NCBI RefSeq assembly: GCF_002127225.1 | Contig: NZ_NFUR01000003.1 | Location: forward strand, 310,001-374,000 | DNA: 64,000 nucleotides | Origin: Sphingomonas sp. IBVSS2 | GTDB taxonomy: Bacteria; Pseudomonadota; Alphaproteobacteria; Sphingomonadales; Sphingomonadaceae | Direction of reading: 5' to 3' | Shown here: positions 20,414-28,616 of the stretch, piece after piece | Position numbering within the stretch: position 1 is the first letter of the stretch | Layout of the letters: the number at the start of each line of letters is the position of its first letter | Program-made: the position numbers and the translations under genes | Notes under the pieces: generated by a model | Told to the model about the DNA's origin: nothing | Seen by the model: only the letters and a program-made list of their open reading frames with translations | Databases searched by the model: none

Positions 20414-20425
20414 AGCCCGAGCGAC

Positions 20426-20477
20426 TTACCCTGCCGGGGTAAAATTGCGCAAGCAGAAAATTTCCCCAGCGGGGTAA
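20426..20477 (-). promoter_or_regulatory. Pair of TTACCC-N5-GGGTAA operators before the HTH-DAHP synthase
   Basis: Site 1 (20426-20442) is TTACCC-TGCCG-GGGTAA, a perfect palindrome. Site 2 (20461-20477) is TTTCCC-CAGCG-GGGTAA, with one arm mismatch. They are 35 bp apart and lie 13-64 nt upstream of the ATG at 20413, spanning the likely promoter. The best candidate for the protein that binds them is the HTH domain of the gene itself. Confidence 0.65.
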
Positions 20478-20482
20478 ATCTT

Positions 20483-21439
20483 TCAGCTGCGGCGGAACGC
20501 CCAGTTCACGCCGCCCGGGCCGGTCAGCCGCAGCCCGCCGCCCGTATTGCTGTAGCTGTATGTCTCGCTGCGTGGCGAGATCGTGCCCGAGCCGCCCTTG
20601 CCGCAGCCGCTCCAGCTCTCGTTGCCGCCCTGGATCGCGAAGGTCATCTTGCCGCCCGACGTCTGGATGCGGCCCAGCTTCTCCTGATTGATCGTCTTGG
20701 TGCAGCTCTTGCCTTCCGGCTGGATCTTGGTGATCCGCCAGGTGAAGGTGCCGTCCCGGCGGATGGCGAGGTTCATCTGGCGCCGCACGGTCACCGGCAT
20801 GGACTCGGTCACGATCGTGGTGTTGGTCGCCGATCCGGGGCCGAAGGTGCCGCCCAGATTGGTGCCATAGCCGGTCGCCATGCTCGGCTGGAACTTGATC
20901 TTGGAGCCGATCACCAGCTCCGTGGCCGTCGAGGATTGCGACCAGTTTCCCGCCAGTCCGGGAATGTCGCCGTTCGAAGCCTTGGCCGCGCTCTGATCGC
21001 CCGCGACCAGCTTCACCGCGATGCGCACCGCACTGGCCGGGGCCGCGATCTCGGCGCCGTCGCGGGCAATGCCCAGATAATCGCCCGGCGAAGCTTCGTC
21101 GTCGCCGTCCACATCCTTCCACGCGATGAGCTGCCATGGCCCGCGATCGGGCAGCTTGAGTTCGTAAGCCCAGCTCGAACCGCCGATCTGGCGCAGCGGC
21201 GCCTCGATCTTGGTCTTGCAGCTCTGATAGGGCGAGGCGCAGGCGACGACCTTGCCGCCGTCCATCCGCGCACCTGCCGGCACCTGGACCTCACCGCTGA
21301 TGGCAGCGCCTTGCTGTCCCAGCTCGGTGGCTGCCTCGGCGGCATTGGCGGTGGCCTTGTCGGAGGCGCCGGCGAAACAGGCGGTCGCGGCGAGCAGCAA
21401 GGCGGGCGCGAAGACGATGGGGCGAGCGGCAACGGGCAT
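20483..21439 (-). CDS. Exported protein of unknown function
   Basis: A 318-residue protein. Residues 1-24 form a signal peptide (VFAPALLLAATACFAGA); the Cys in ATAC gives only a weak lipobox, so it is uncertain whether the protein is a lipoprotein. Residues ~45-140 look like a beta-sandwich with an Asp-rich turn (WKDVDGDDEASPGDYLG) of calcium-binding type. The C-terminal half is another beta-rich domain with conserved Trp and Gly. I do not recognise the family. A single gene ending just before the DAHP synthase promoter. Confidence 0.6.
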   Translation of the reverse strand: MPVAARPIVFAPALLLAATACFAGASDKATANAAEAATELGQQGAAISGEVQVPAGARMDGGKVVACASPYQSCKTKIEAPLRQIGGSSWAYELKLPDRGPWQLIAWKDVDGDDEASPGDYLGIARDGAEIAAPASAVRIAVKLVAGDQSAAKASNGDIPGLAGNWSQSSTATELVIGSKIKFQPSMATGYGTNLGGTFGPGSATNTTIVTESMPVTVRRQMNLAIRRDGTFTWRITKIQPEGKSCTKTINQEKLGRIQTSGGKMTFAIQGGNESWSGCGKGGSGTISPRSETYSYSNTGGGLRLTGPGGVNWAFRRS

Positions 21440-21544
21440 GGCGGTCCTCCTGAACCCGGGGAAGGGACGGAGGCGGTGCTGGACCGCGAAGAGCGGCGGA
21501 CATAGCGTTGCGCGACGAATGCCTGCCCTGATGCAACCAAGCCG

Positions 21545-22000
21545 TCAGTCCGGCAGTGTCTCGGCCAGCTTGTCGTACTGAAGGCCGATCCCGTGGAAGC
21601 GGGACCCATTGTCTTCATAGCCGTCCAGATAGATGCCGTGCTCGGTGTGGAGCAGGCGGGTGCCGTCGCCGTCGGGAAGCAGCTCGATCGAGCAGAGGTT
21701 CACCGAGATCGGCTTGCCGTTCAGCTTCATGCGATAGGCATAGACGATGCGGCCGTCCGGCACGATGTCATGATAGGAACAGTCGAAGCGCGTGATCGTG
21801 CCGCTCTTCCAGCGGCCTTCCAGATGCTCGGTGCCGCCCACCCGGAAATCGAAGTGGCGATCGACCATCTCCCAACTCTCGTTCGGCCCCGAGAACCAGC
21901 GCGCCTTGCCCTCCTCGGTGGCGAATGCCGCGAACACCCTTGCCGGGGCCTGCTTGAAACGGCGCTCGATGACGAACTTGTCGTGGACGGCTTCAGCCAT
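21545..22000 (-). CDS. SRPBCC / AHSA1-like protein
   Basis: A 151-residue START-like fold protein. The family marks are FVIERRFKQAPARVFAAFATEEGKARWF at the N-terminus (read in parts), FDFRVGGTEHLEGRW in the middle and a C-terminal helix (GIGLQYDKLAETL). Its ATG lies inside the last codons of the upstream ArsR-type gene (8-nt overlap). ArsR-SRPBCC pairs are common; the ligand is unknown. Confidence 0.8.
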   Translation of the reverse strand: MAEAVHDKFVIERRFKQAPARVFAAFATEEGKARWFSGPNESWEMVDRHFDFRVGGTEHLEGRWKSGTITRFDCSYHDIVPDGRIVYAYRMKLNGKPISVNLCSIELLPDGDGTRLLHTEHGIYLDGYEDNGSRFHGIGLQYDKLAETLPD

Positions 22001-22328
22001 GGTCGTTCTCCTTGTCCTGCGCGTCGAGGAAGCGGGCGAGGCGGTCGTAACGCGCTTCGGTCGCGCGGCGGCGCTCGATGATCCATTGCTCCACCGCGGC
22101 GAGGGCAAGCGGCTCGAGCGTGCAGGTGCGCACCCGGCCCTGCTTCGCGGTGCGCACCAGGCCGGCACCCTCGAGCAGGCGGATATGCTGCAGGAAGCTC
22201 GGCATCGCCATGGTGAAGCCGGCGGCGAGCGCGCTCACGCTGGCCGGACCGTCGCCCAGCCGCTCGATCACCGCGCGGCGGGTGGGATCGGCCAGGGCAG
22301 CGAACGCGGCATCGATTTGGTTAGGCAT
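21993..22328 (-). CDS. ArsR-family winged-helix regulator
   Basis: A 111-residue regulator. MPNQIDAAFAALADPTRRAVIERL is the standard ArsR/HTH_20 opening (read in parts), and the recognition helix lies at AMPSFLQHIRLLEGAGLV. It has no metal-site cysteines, unlike the ArsR at 4050, so it probably senses something other than metals. ATG at 22328 is preferred over an upstream in-frame start for family length. Co-transcribed with the SRPBCC gene it likely controls. Confidence 0.82.
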   Translation of the reverse strand: MPNQIDAAFAALADPTRRAVIERLGDGPASVSALAAGFTMAMPSFLQHIRLLEGAGLVRTAKQGRVRTCTLEPLALAAVEQWIIERRRATEARYDRLARFLDAQDKENDHG

Positions 22329-22389
22329 GAAACTAACTAATCGCCGCACGGCGTCCGATGCAAGCGAAACTCGGGCGGGCGGGGGAGTT

Positions 22390-23325
22390 TCAATATCCTG
22401 CGGCGAGATCGACTTCGTTCCGGAGCGGGCGCCCTTCCACGAACGCCCGGGCGTTCTCGACGAACAGCGCGGCGGCGCGCAGGAACATCCGCGTCTGGCT
22501 GCGGCCGGATAGGTGCATCGAGTGGATAACGTTCGCCGTGTTCCACAAGGGATGCTCGGGCGGCAGCGGCTCGGGCGTCACCGTGTCGAGAAAGGCGCCG
22601 CCGATCCGTCGCCTGGCGCAGGCCTCGATCAGCGCATCCTGGTCGATCAGCTCCCCGCGACCGACATTCACGATCCAGGCGGAGGGTTTCATCGCGGCCA
22701 GCTCCCCGGCGCCGATCATCGCGCGGCTCTCGGTGGTGGCGGGCGCGGCAAGGAACACCCAGTCGGTCTCGGGCAGCAGCGCGCGCCAGGCATCCGGGCC
22801 TACCGTGCCCGCGGCGCCGGACCGGGTGACGCCGGTCACCTCGACGCCAAAGGCGGCGAGGCGTTCGCCGATCAGTCGCCCGATCGTGCCATAGCCGATC
22901 ACGAGTGCCTTGCTTTCGAACAGTTCGAGCTTGCCGGGCGCATCGGTCGGCCATTCGTGGCGATCCGCGGCGCGCACCACCTGGTCGAAGCGCTTGGCCG
23001 CAACCAGCGCGCCCATCACCGCATATTCGGCCACGGTATGCGCATTGACGCCGCTGCCGTTGGTCACCCGCGTGCCGCGCGTCCGCAACAGGTTCGTATC
23101 GAGCGCATCGAGCCCGGCATAGATGGTCGACAGCCATTGCAGCCTGTCCGCCGCCGCCACGGCGCGCGCCCATTCGCGCGGATTGTTGTTGTCGAGCCAG
23201 CCGATGTCCGCATCCGCGACGAGCGCGACCGCTTCGTCGGTACTCGTGAACCAGTGGACGTCGAGCCCGGCGGGGAGCTGCGGCTCCACCAGCGGGCGGG
23301 CGAGGGCGGGGAGTACGGCCTTCAT
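22390..23325 (-). CDS. D-2-hydroxyacid dehydrogenase family protein
   Basis: A 311-residue NAD(P)-dependent oxidoreductase. The dinucleotide motif GYGTIGRLIGERL is near residue 145. The catalytic Arg lies in NVGRGELID, the Glu in VTPEPLPPEHPLW, and the general-acid His in HSMHLSG. It lacks the usual TPH around the His, so the exact substrate (glyoxylate, hydroxypyruvate or other) cannot be told. ATG at 23325 gives MKAVLPALARP. Confidence 0.82.
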   Translation of the reverse strand: MKAVLPALARPLVEPQLPAGLDVHWFTSTDEAVALVADADIGWLDNNNPREWARAVAAADRLQWLSTIYAGLDALDTNLLRTRGTRVTNGSGVNAHTVAEYAVMGALVAAKRFDQVVRAADRHEWPTDAPGKLELFESKALVIGYGTIGRLIGERLAAFGVEVTGVTRSGAAGTVGPDAWRALLPETDWVFLAAPATTESRAMIGAGELAAMKPSAWIVNVGRGELIDQDALIEACARRRIGGAFLDTVTPEPLPPEHPLWNTANVIHSMHLSGRSQTRMFLRAAALFVENARAFVEGRPLRNEVDLAAGY

Positions 23326-23401
23326 GCATCGGAGGCTAGCGCGTGGCCGGCCCGGGTTCAAAGGCCTTAGTTGCGCCCGCCGTCCGGACCCCGACGCATG
23401 C

Positions 23402-24844
23402 TCACGCCTCTTCGCCGAACATCGGTTTCCAGTCCCAGCCCAGCGTGTCGCCGTCCATCACTTCCACGCCCGTGGCGGCGAGTTCGTCGCGGATCGTGTC
23501 GGAACGCTGGAAGTCCTTCACCAGCCGCGCTTCCTTGCGCTCGACCAGCCGGTCCTCGATTTCCTGCACGGTGATCGTGGCGCTCACGGGGCGCATACGG
23601 AGCTCCTCGCGAGTCAGTTCGAGCAGTCGCAGGCCCAGCACCGCGTCGAATGCCGCGAGGCCGGCCAGGCGATCGGCGGGCGACAGCTTCTTCTCGGCGA
23701 GCAGGTCGTCGAGCGCGGGCAGCGCCCTGGGCGTGTTGAGATCGTCCGATACCGCCTCGTCGAGCCGAGCGAGCCAGGCCTCCGGCGCAATGCCTTCGCC
23801 TTCGGCCCGGGCCTTGAGGGCAGTCACGGTCATCACGAGCCGCTTCAGCCGAGTGAGTGCCGCTGCCAGGTTCTCGGCCGAGAATTCCAGCTCGCTGCGA
23901 TATTGGGCGGAAAGGCACATGAGGCGATAGGCGAGGGGATGCACGCCGGCGTCGATCAACGACTGGAGCGTGGTGAAGCCGCCCTTGGACTTGCTCATCT
24001 TCCCCTGGCGATCCACCAGGAAGTTGTTGTGCATCCAGAAATGCGCACCCGAATCGCCGCACCCGCAAAAGGCCTGGTTCTGCGCGATCTCGTTGGGATG
24101 ATGGATTTCGCGGTGATCGATGCCGCCGGTATGGATGTCGAACGGCGCCCCCAGATACTTGATGCTCATCACCGAGCATTCGAGGTGCCAGCCCGGCGCA
24201 CCCTTGCCCCAGGGGCTGTCCCATTCCATCTGGCGCTGCTCGCCCGGCGGCGACTTGCGCCAGATGGCGAAGTCCTGCGGGTGACGCTTGCCGGCCACCG
24301 GATCGATCCGCCCTTCCGCCGCATCGTCCTGATTGCCAGCGAGGCGGCCATAGTCGGGCACGGTGGTCACGTCGAAATACAGGCCGGAATCGAGCGCGTA
24401 GCAATGTTCGGGCGCGATCTTCTCGGCAAAGTCGATCATCTCGGCGATGTGATCGGTCGCGACCGACCAGCGCGAGGGCTGGCGGATGTTGAGGTCGGCG
24501 ATGTTCTGCTTGAAGGCAGCCGTATAGTGCGCCGCGATGTCCCAGATGCTCTTCGCCTGGGCGCGGGCCGCCGCCTCCATCTTGTCGTCGCCGGCATCGG
24601 CGTCCGACGTCAGATGCCCGACATCGGTGATGTTGATCACATGGGTGAGGGCATATCCCTTCCAGGTCAGCACGCGGCTCAGCGTATCGGTGAACACATA
24701 GGCGCGCAGGTTGCCGAGATGGGCGTAGTTGTAGACCGTCGGCCCGCAGGAATAGACGCGCACGCCGCGTTCGGGATCGAGCGGCTGGAAGGCTTCCAGC
24801 CCGCGGGTCAGCGAATTGTAGAGCGTGAGTTGAGCGCCGGTCAT
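23402..24844 (-). CDS. cysS: Cysteinyl-tRNA synthetase
   Basis: A 480-residue class I synthetase charging tRNA-Cys. The zinc-site Cys is in RVYSCGPTVYNYAHLGN, with the HIGH-like AHLGNLR right after it. HLECSVMS and IHTGGIDHREIHHPNE supply the other zinc ligands, and KMSKSKG is the ATP-binding loop. Standard length. The tRNA-Cys gene lies only about 540 bp away on the same strand, a suggestive but probably chance proximity. Confidence 0.97.
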   Translation of the reverse strand: MTGAQLTLYNSLTRGLEAFQPLDPERGVRVYSCGPTVYNYAHLGNLRAYVFTDTLSRVLTWKGYALTHVINITDVGHLTSDADAGDDKMEAAARAQAKSIWDIAAHYTAAFKQNIADLNIRQPSRWSVATDHIAEMIDFAEKIAPEHCYALDSGLYFDVTTVPDYGRLAGNQDDAAEGRIDPVAGKRHPQDFAIWRKSPPGEQRQMEWDSPWGKGAPGWHLECSVMSIKYLGAPFDIHTGGIDHREIHHPNEIAQNQAFCGCGDSGAHFWMHNNFLVDRQGKMSKSKGGFTTLQSLIDAGVHPLAYRLMCLSAQYRSELEFSAENLAAALTRLKRLVMTVTALKARAEGEGIAPEAWLARLDEAVSDDLNTPRALPALDDLLAEKKLSPADRLAGLAAFDAVLGLRLLELTREELRMRPVSATITVQEIEDRLVERKEARLVKDFQRSDTIRDELAATGVEVMDGDTLGWDWKPMFGEEA

Positions 24845-24984
24845 AGCGGCGGCATAGCGGCTCGTCGCCGTGCTGCAAGCCCAAGGCGCGTCGCCCGCGA
24901 CTGCGGCGGCAATAGCCCCCCGATCCGCCCGACGGGGAAAGTCGCGAAGCCCCGGCTCGCGAGAGCGCGCGCCGGTAGCCGGGT

Positions 24985-25203
24985 TCAGGCGGCGAGCGCG
25001 GTCACGCCCCGCTGGCGGATCAGCCCGGTGCCGGTGCTCCCGCCCACCATCAGCGGCAGGGCAGTGGCGCAGAAGGCGCATTCCGCCGTGAGCCGGCCGA
25101 TCACCCAATGCGATCTGCCGCAGCCCGGACAATAATTCTCCTGCTCCGGACGGTACGCGACGCGATAGCCGGTAAGGGCGTGTCGGATGCCGAAATCATA
25201 CAT
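24985..25203 (-). CDS. Small zinc-ribbon protein of unknown function
   Basis: A 72-residue protein with two CxxC knuckles, CPGCGRSHW and CAFCATAL, 17 residues apart, which would bind one zinc ion. The N-terminus (MYDFGIRHALTGYRVAYRPE) is folded-looking and the C-terminus ends in RGVTALAA. I do not recognise a named family. Stands alone between cysS and tRNA-Cys. Confidence 0.6.
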   Translation of the reverse strand: MYDFGIRHALTGYRVAYRPEQENYCPGCGRSHWVIGRLTAECAFCATALPLMVGGSTGTGLIRQRGVTALAA

Positions 25204-25383
25204 GCCTCGTCTCCCGATAATCGGGGGACCAACGGCAGTGAATCGCGATTTGTTCCGCATCCGGGCCGGTGCAGCGTCGATGGCCCGTGCGATTCGATCG
25301 ATGAGTTGCGGGAAAGACACACATGCGGCGACAATGCCGGCGCCGGGACGCGGACAATGAAGTGGTGATGCTGTAAGAAGAAG

Positions 25384-25457
25384 TGGAGGCCCGAGCCGGA
25401 ATCGAACCGGCGTGCAAGGATTTGCAGTCCTCTGCGTCACCACTCCGCCATCGGGCC
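25384..25457 (-). tRNA. tRNA-Cys (GCA)
   Basis: A 74-nt cloverleaf on the minus strand. Acceptor GGCCCGA pairs with TCGGGCC, the anticodon loop is CTGCAAA with anticodon GCA, the T loop GGTTCGATTCC is canonical, and CCA is encoded. Confidence 0.96.
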
Positions 25458-25622
25458 TCGGAGCGAGCGGCGGCAATGCGCAGGTGCTTTGCCTGCTGTC
25501 AACATTGCAGTGCAAAAATAGCTGCGTGCATTGCTTGGCGAAGCGTTGCGAAGGGGATACAAGCCGCCCTACATAATCAGTGTATTGCACAGCTAACACG
25601 GTTGTGCCAGATAGCCGGGGTA

Positions 25623-26306
25623 ATGATGGCTCTTACGGTAGATTCCGCGCCTGCCGAGGCGAACCGCTTCGATGTGATGCGCCATGCGATGGTCGCCAGC
25701 CAGCTGCGCACCAACGCGGTGAACGACGCGCGCGTGGTCGAGGCGATGGCGCGCCTGCCGCGCGAGGACTTCCTTCCCGAGGCGCATCGCGCGATCGCCT
25801 ATCGCGACACGCTGCTGCCGCTCGCCGGGGGGCGCAGCCACAACCTGCCGCTCGCCACGGGGCGGCTGCTCACCGCCGCCGAGATCCGCCCGGCCGACAA
25901 GGTGCTGCTGATCGGCGCCGCGGGCGGCTATGCGGCGGCCTTGCTCGCCGGTCTCGCCAATTCGGTGGTCGCGGTGGAGGAGGAGCCCGGCCTTTCGGCG
26001 CTCGCCCGCAACGCGCTCGCCGCCTATGCCAATGTCGAGCTGGTCGAGGGGCCGCTCGCCGCCGGCCATGCCGCGCAAGGCCCTTATGACCTGCTCGTCG
26101 TCGACGGCGCGGTCGAGGCGCTTCCCGCGGCGTTGCTCGACCAGCTCGCGCCCGACGGGCGGGTGGTGACCGGTCTCCTGGATCGCGGCGTGACGCGCCT
26201 TGCGGCGGGCCGTCGCACCGAAGGGGGCTTCGGCCTCGTCGATTTCGCCGATATCGAATGTGCAGTTCTTCCTGGTTTCGAGCGCCTACGAACCTTTCAA
26301 TTCTGA
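25623..26306 (+). CDS. Protein-L-isoaspartate O-methyltransferase family protein
   Basis: A 227-residue protein. The N-terminal MVASQLRTNAVNDARVVEAM and PREDFLPEAHR are PCMT family marks. The SAM loop reads LIGAAGGYAAALLA in place of the usual GTGSGYQAA, so binding or activity may be altered. It sits 14 nt before tolC, a standard sphingomonad pairing. Repair of damaged aspartyl residues is the family role, but the altered SAM loop leaves it uncertain. Confidence 0.78.
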   Translation: MMALTVDSAPAEANRFDVMRHAMVASQLRTNAVNDARVVEAMARLPREDFLPEAHRAIAYRDTLLPLAGGRSHNLPLATGRLLTAAEIRPADKVLLIGAAGGYAAALLAGLANSVVAVEEEPGLSALARNALAAYANVELVEGPLAAGHAAQGPYDLLVVDGAVEALPAALLDQLAPDGRVVTGLLDRGVTRLAAGRRTEGGFGLVDFADIECAVLPGFERLRTFQF

Positions 26307-26320
26307 TCTGAAAGAGGCTC

Positions 26321-27922
26321 ATGCGAATTTCCTCTCTGTTTCTGGGCGCCAGTCTTGTCGCGATCGCCGTGCCTGCCGCCGCGCAGACCACGACGACGCG
26401 CGCCGGCACCGACACTCCCGTGCAGGTGGTGGGCACCGGCGCACCGGCCCAGGCCGCGCAGCCGACCACCACGCTGCGCGACGCGCTGGTGCTCGCCTAC
26501 AACACCAATCCGGGCCTCCAGTCGCAGCGCGCCAACCAGCGCGCCAATGACGAGAATGTGCCGATCGCCAGGTCCGCCGGCCGCCCCGGCGTGAACGGCA
26601 CGGGCTCGCTCAGCGACAGCGTCTACGACAGCGACGCCTTGTCCGGTCCGCTCGCGGGCCCGACCCGCACGGCGCGCCTGGGCGTCAATCTGTCGATGCC
26701 GATCTATTCGGGCGGCGCGGTGCGCAATTCGGTCCGTGCGGCCGAGACTCGCGTCGATGCCGGCCAGGCCAGCCTGCGCGGTGCCGAGGCCCAGCTCTTC
26801 ACCGATTCGGTGACCGCCTATGTCGACGTGCTGCGCTTCGAGGCGATCGTGCGCCTCAACCAGCAGAACGTCCATGTCCTCGAGGTCAACCTCCAGGCGA
26901 CCCGCGACCGGTTCGAGGTGGGCGACCTCACGCGTACCGACGTCGCCCAGTCCGAAGCGCGTCTGGCGCTTGCCCAGAGCCAGTTGCGGACCGCGGAAGC
27001 CGGGCTGATCGGCTCGCGGGAAAACTATATCCGCGTGATCGGTGCGCCGCCGGGCGTCCTCGCCCAGCCGCCGGCGCTGCCGAACCTGCCCAACGATGTG
27101 CAGGATGCGGAGCAGGCTGCGATCGGCAACAATCCCGATCTCGAGGCCGCGCAGAAGCAGCGCGACGCGAGCGCGTTCGACGTGAAGGCGGCCAAGGCCG
27201 GCCGCTCGCCAAGGCTCTCGCTGACCGCCGGCAGCAGCTATTACAACTATCTGGGTTCGCTCAGCGCCCAGGCGCATACGCTCGGCGGCCAGAACCCCGA
27301 CGGCATCTCCAACACCATCGGCGCGCAGCTCACCCTGCCGGTCTTCCAGGGCGGCCTTCCGGCGGCGCAGGTGCGCCAGGCCCAGGCGCGCCGGGCCTCG
27401 GCGCTGGAAACGGTGACGCTCACCGAGCGCGGCGTGATCGCCCAGGTGCGCTCCGCCTATGCCAACTACCAATCGGCGCTGCGCGTGATCGAATCGTCGC
27501 GGGTCGCCGTGGATGCCAACAAGCTGAGCCTGGAGGGCGTCCGCGCCGAGAACAGCGTCGGCACCCGCACGATCCTCGACATTCTGAATGCCGAGCAGGA
27601 ACTGCTCACCAGCCAGGTCAATTACGTCACCGCCGAGCGCGATGCCTATGTCGCCGGCTTCACGCTGCTGGCGGCGATGGGCCGGGCCGAGGCGCGCGAT
27701 CTTAACCTTGACGGCGGGCCGCTCTACGATCCCGACGTCAACTACAAGCGCGTGAAGAATCGCTGGTCGGATCGCAACGACGATCCCGAACCGCAGCCGG
27801 TGGGCACCCGCACCAACCAGACGCCCGCGCAGACGCCGGCCGTCACCACCACCTCGCTCGATCCCGTGCTTCAGCGCGGCGATGCGACACGGCCTGTTGA
27901 CATTAACCGTAAAAATCCCTGA
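26321..27922 (+). CDS. tolC: TolC family outer-membrane channel
   Basis: A 533-residue protein with a signal peptide ending near residue 21 (IAVPAAAQ) and the two-fold repeat of the TolC/OEP family: TTLRDALVLAYNTNPGLQSQR and the matching VEEAE-type second half (TERGVIAQVRSAYANYQSAL). Long periplasmic coiled coils are predicted by the Ala/Gln-rich stretches. The C-terminal ~50 residues are a low-complexity Pro/Thr tail. It forms the outer-membrane duct for type I secretion or RND efflux. Same operon as pcm. Confidence 0.92.
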   Translation: MRISSLFLGASLVAIAVPAAAQTTTTRAGTDTPVQVVGTGAPAQAAQPTTTLRDALVLAYNTNPGLQSQRANQRANDENVPIARSAGRPGVNGTGSLSDSVYDSDALSGPLAGPTRTARLGVNLSMPIYSGGAVRNSVRAAETRVDAGQASLRGAEAQLFTDSVTAYVDVLRFEAIVRLNQQNVHVLEVNLQATRDRFEVGDLTRTDVAQSEARLALAQSQLRTAEAGLIGSRENYIRVIGAPPGVLAQPPALPNLPNDVQDAEQAAIGNNPDLEAAQKQRDASAFDVKAAKAGRSPRLSLTAGSSYYNYLGSLSAQAHTLGGQNPDGISNTIGAQLTLPVFQGGLPAAQVRQAQARRASALETVTLTERGVIAQVRSAYANYQSALRVIESSRVAVDANKLSLEGVRAENSVGTRTILDILNAEQELLTSQVNYVTAERDAYVAGFTLLAAMGRAEARDLNLDGGPLYDPDVNYKRVKNRWSDRNDDPEPQPVGTRTNQTPAQTPAVTTTSLDPVLQRGDATRPVDINRKNP

Positions 27923-27958
27923 TGACGCGCCTCCGGGGCTTTCAGGAGTAGCCGGTTG

Positions 27959-28450
27959 ATGGGGGACATCAGTAGCGAGCCGTCGATGGAGGAGATTCTT
28001 TCCTCCATCAAGCGCATCATCGCCGAGGAAGGCGATGCTGCGATCGCGACGCGTGCGCGCCGCGGCGGACGTGCGGCGACGGTGGCGGAGAAATCCGCCG
28101 CCATCGACGAAGTGCTCGAGCTGAGTCAGCCGGTCGACGAGGACAGAGTGGAGACGCCGACCCCGATGTCGATGGGTTCCCCAACGCCGCCCGAAGCCGC
28201 CCCGAAGGCTGTTGCCGAGCCGCCCGCCGACCCGATCCTGTCCGATCGTGCCGCCGAAGCGACTCGCGGCCCGCTCGAGGCGCTGTCGCGGATGGTGGTG
28301 AAGCCGGAGGTGACCGGCACCGACACGCTCGAGGGCATGGTGCGCGAGATGCTGAAGCCGATGCTGCGCGACTGGCTCGACGCCAATCTGCCCCGGCTGG
28401 TGGAAGAGATGGTCGCCCGCGAGATTTCGCGGATCACCGGGCGGCAATAG
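27959..28450 (+). CDS. DUF2497 / PopZ-like polar organising protein
   Basis: A 163-residue acidic protein. The N-terminus SSEPSMEEILSSIKRIIAEE and the C-terminal helices MLRDWLDANLPRLVEEMVAREI are the conserved ends of the DUF2497/PopZ family, joined by a Pro/Ala-rich disordered middle. PopZ of Caulobacter forms a cell-pole hub that anchors ParB/parS. ATG at 27959 has AGGAG 11 nt upstream. Confidence 0.85.
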   Translation: MGDISSEPSMEEILSSIKRIIAEEGDAAIATRARRGGRAATVAEKSAAIDEVLELSQPVDEDRVETPTPMSMGSPTPPEAAPKAVAEPPADPILSDRAAEATRGPLEALSRMVVKPEVTGTDTLEGMVREMLKPMLRDWLDANLPRLVEEMVAREISRITGRQ

Positions 28451-28471
28451 GCCGCCTCATATTCCCTTCTG

Positions 28472-28546
28472 GTCATCCCGGCGAAAGCCGGGATCTCAGG
28501 CGAAGGCGGGAAGGGGGCCGCACGAGACCCCGGCTTTCGTCGGGGT
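28472..28546. repeat. REP-like element pair
   Basis: The hairpin ATCCCGGC-GAAA-GCCGGGAT (28475-28494) is followed by an inverted relative (28527-28546, core ACCCCG...CGGGGT) between popZ and the S9 peptidase gene. The same CCCGGCGAAAGCCGGG core recurs at 33535, so these are copies of a dispersed palindromic repeat. Confidence 0.7.
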
Positions 28547-28616
28547 GGCGAATTATGGCCGGTTTGGCGGCGCTGACCGATTGTAACAGCCGCAACCTTC
28601 CGGCTATCCTCGCGGC

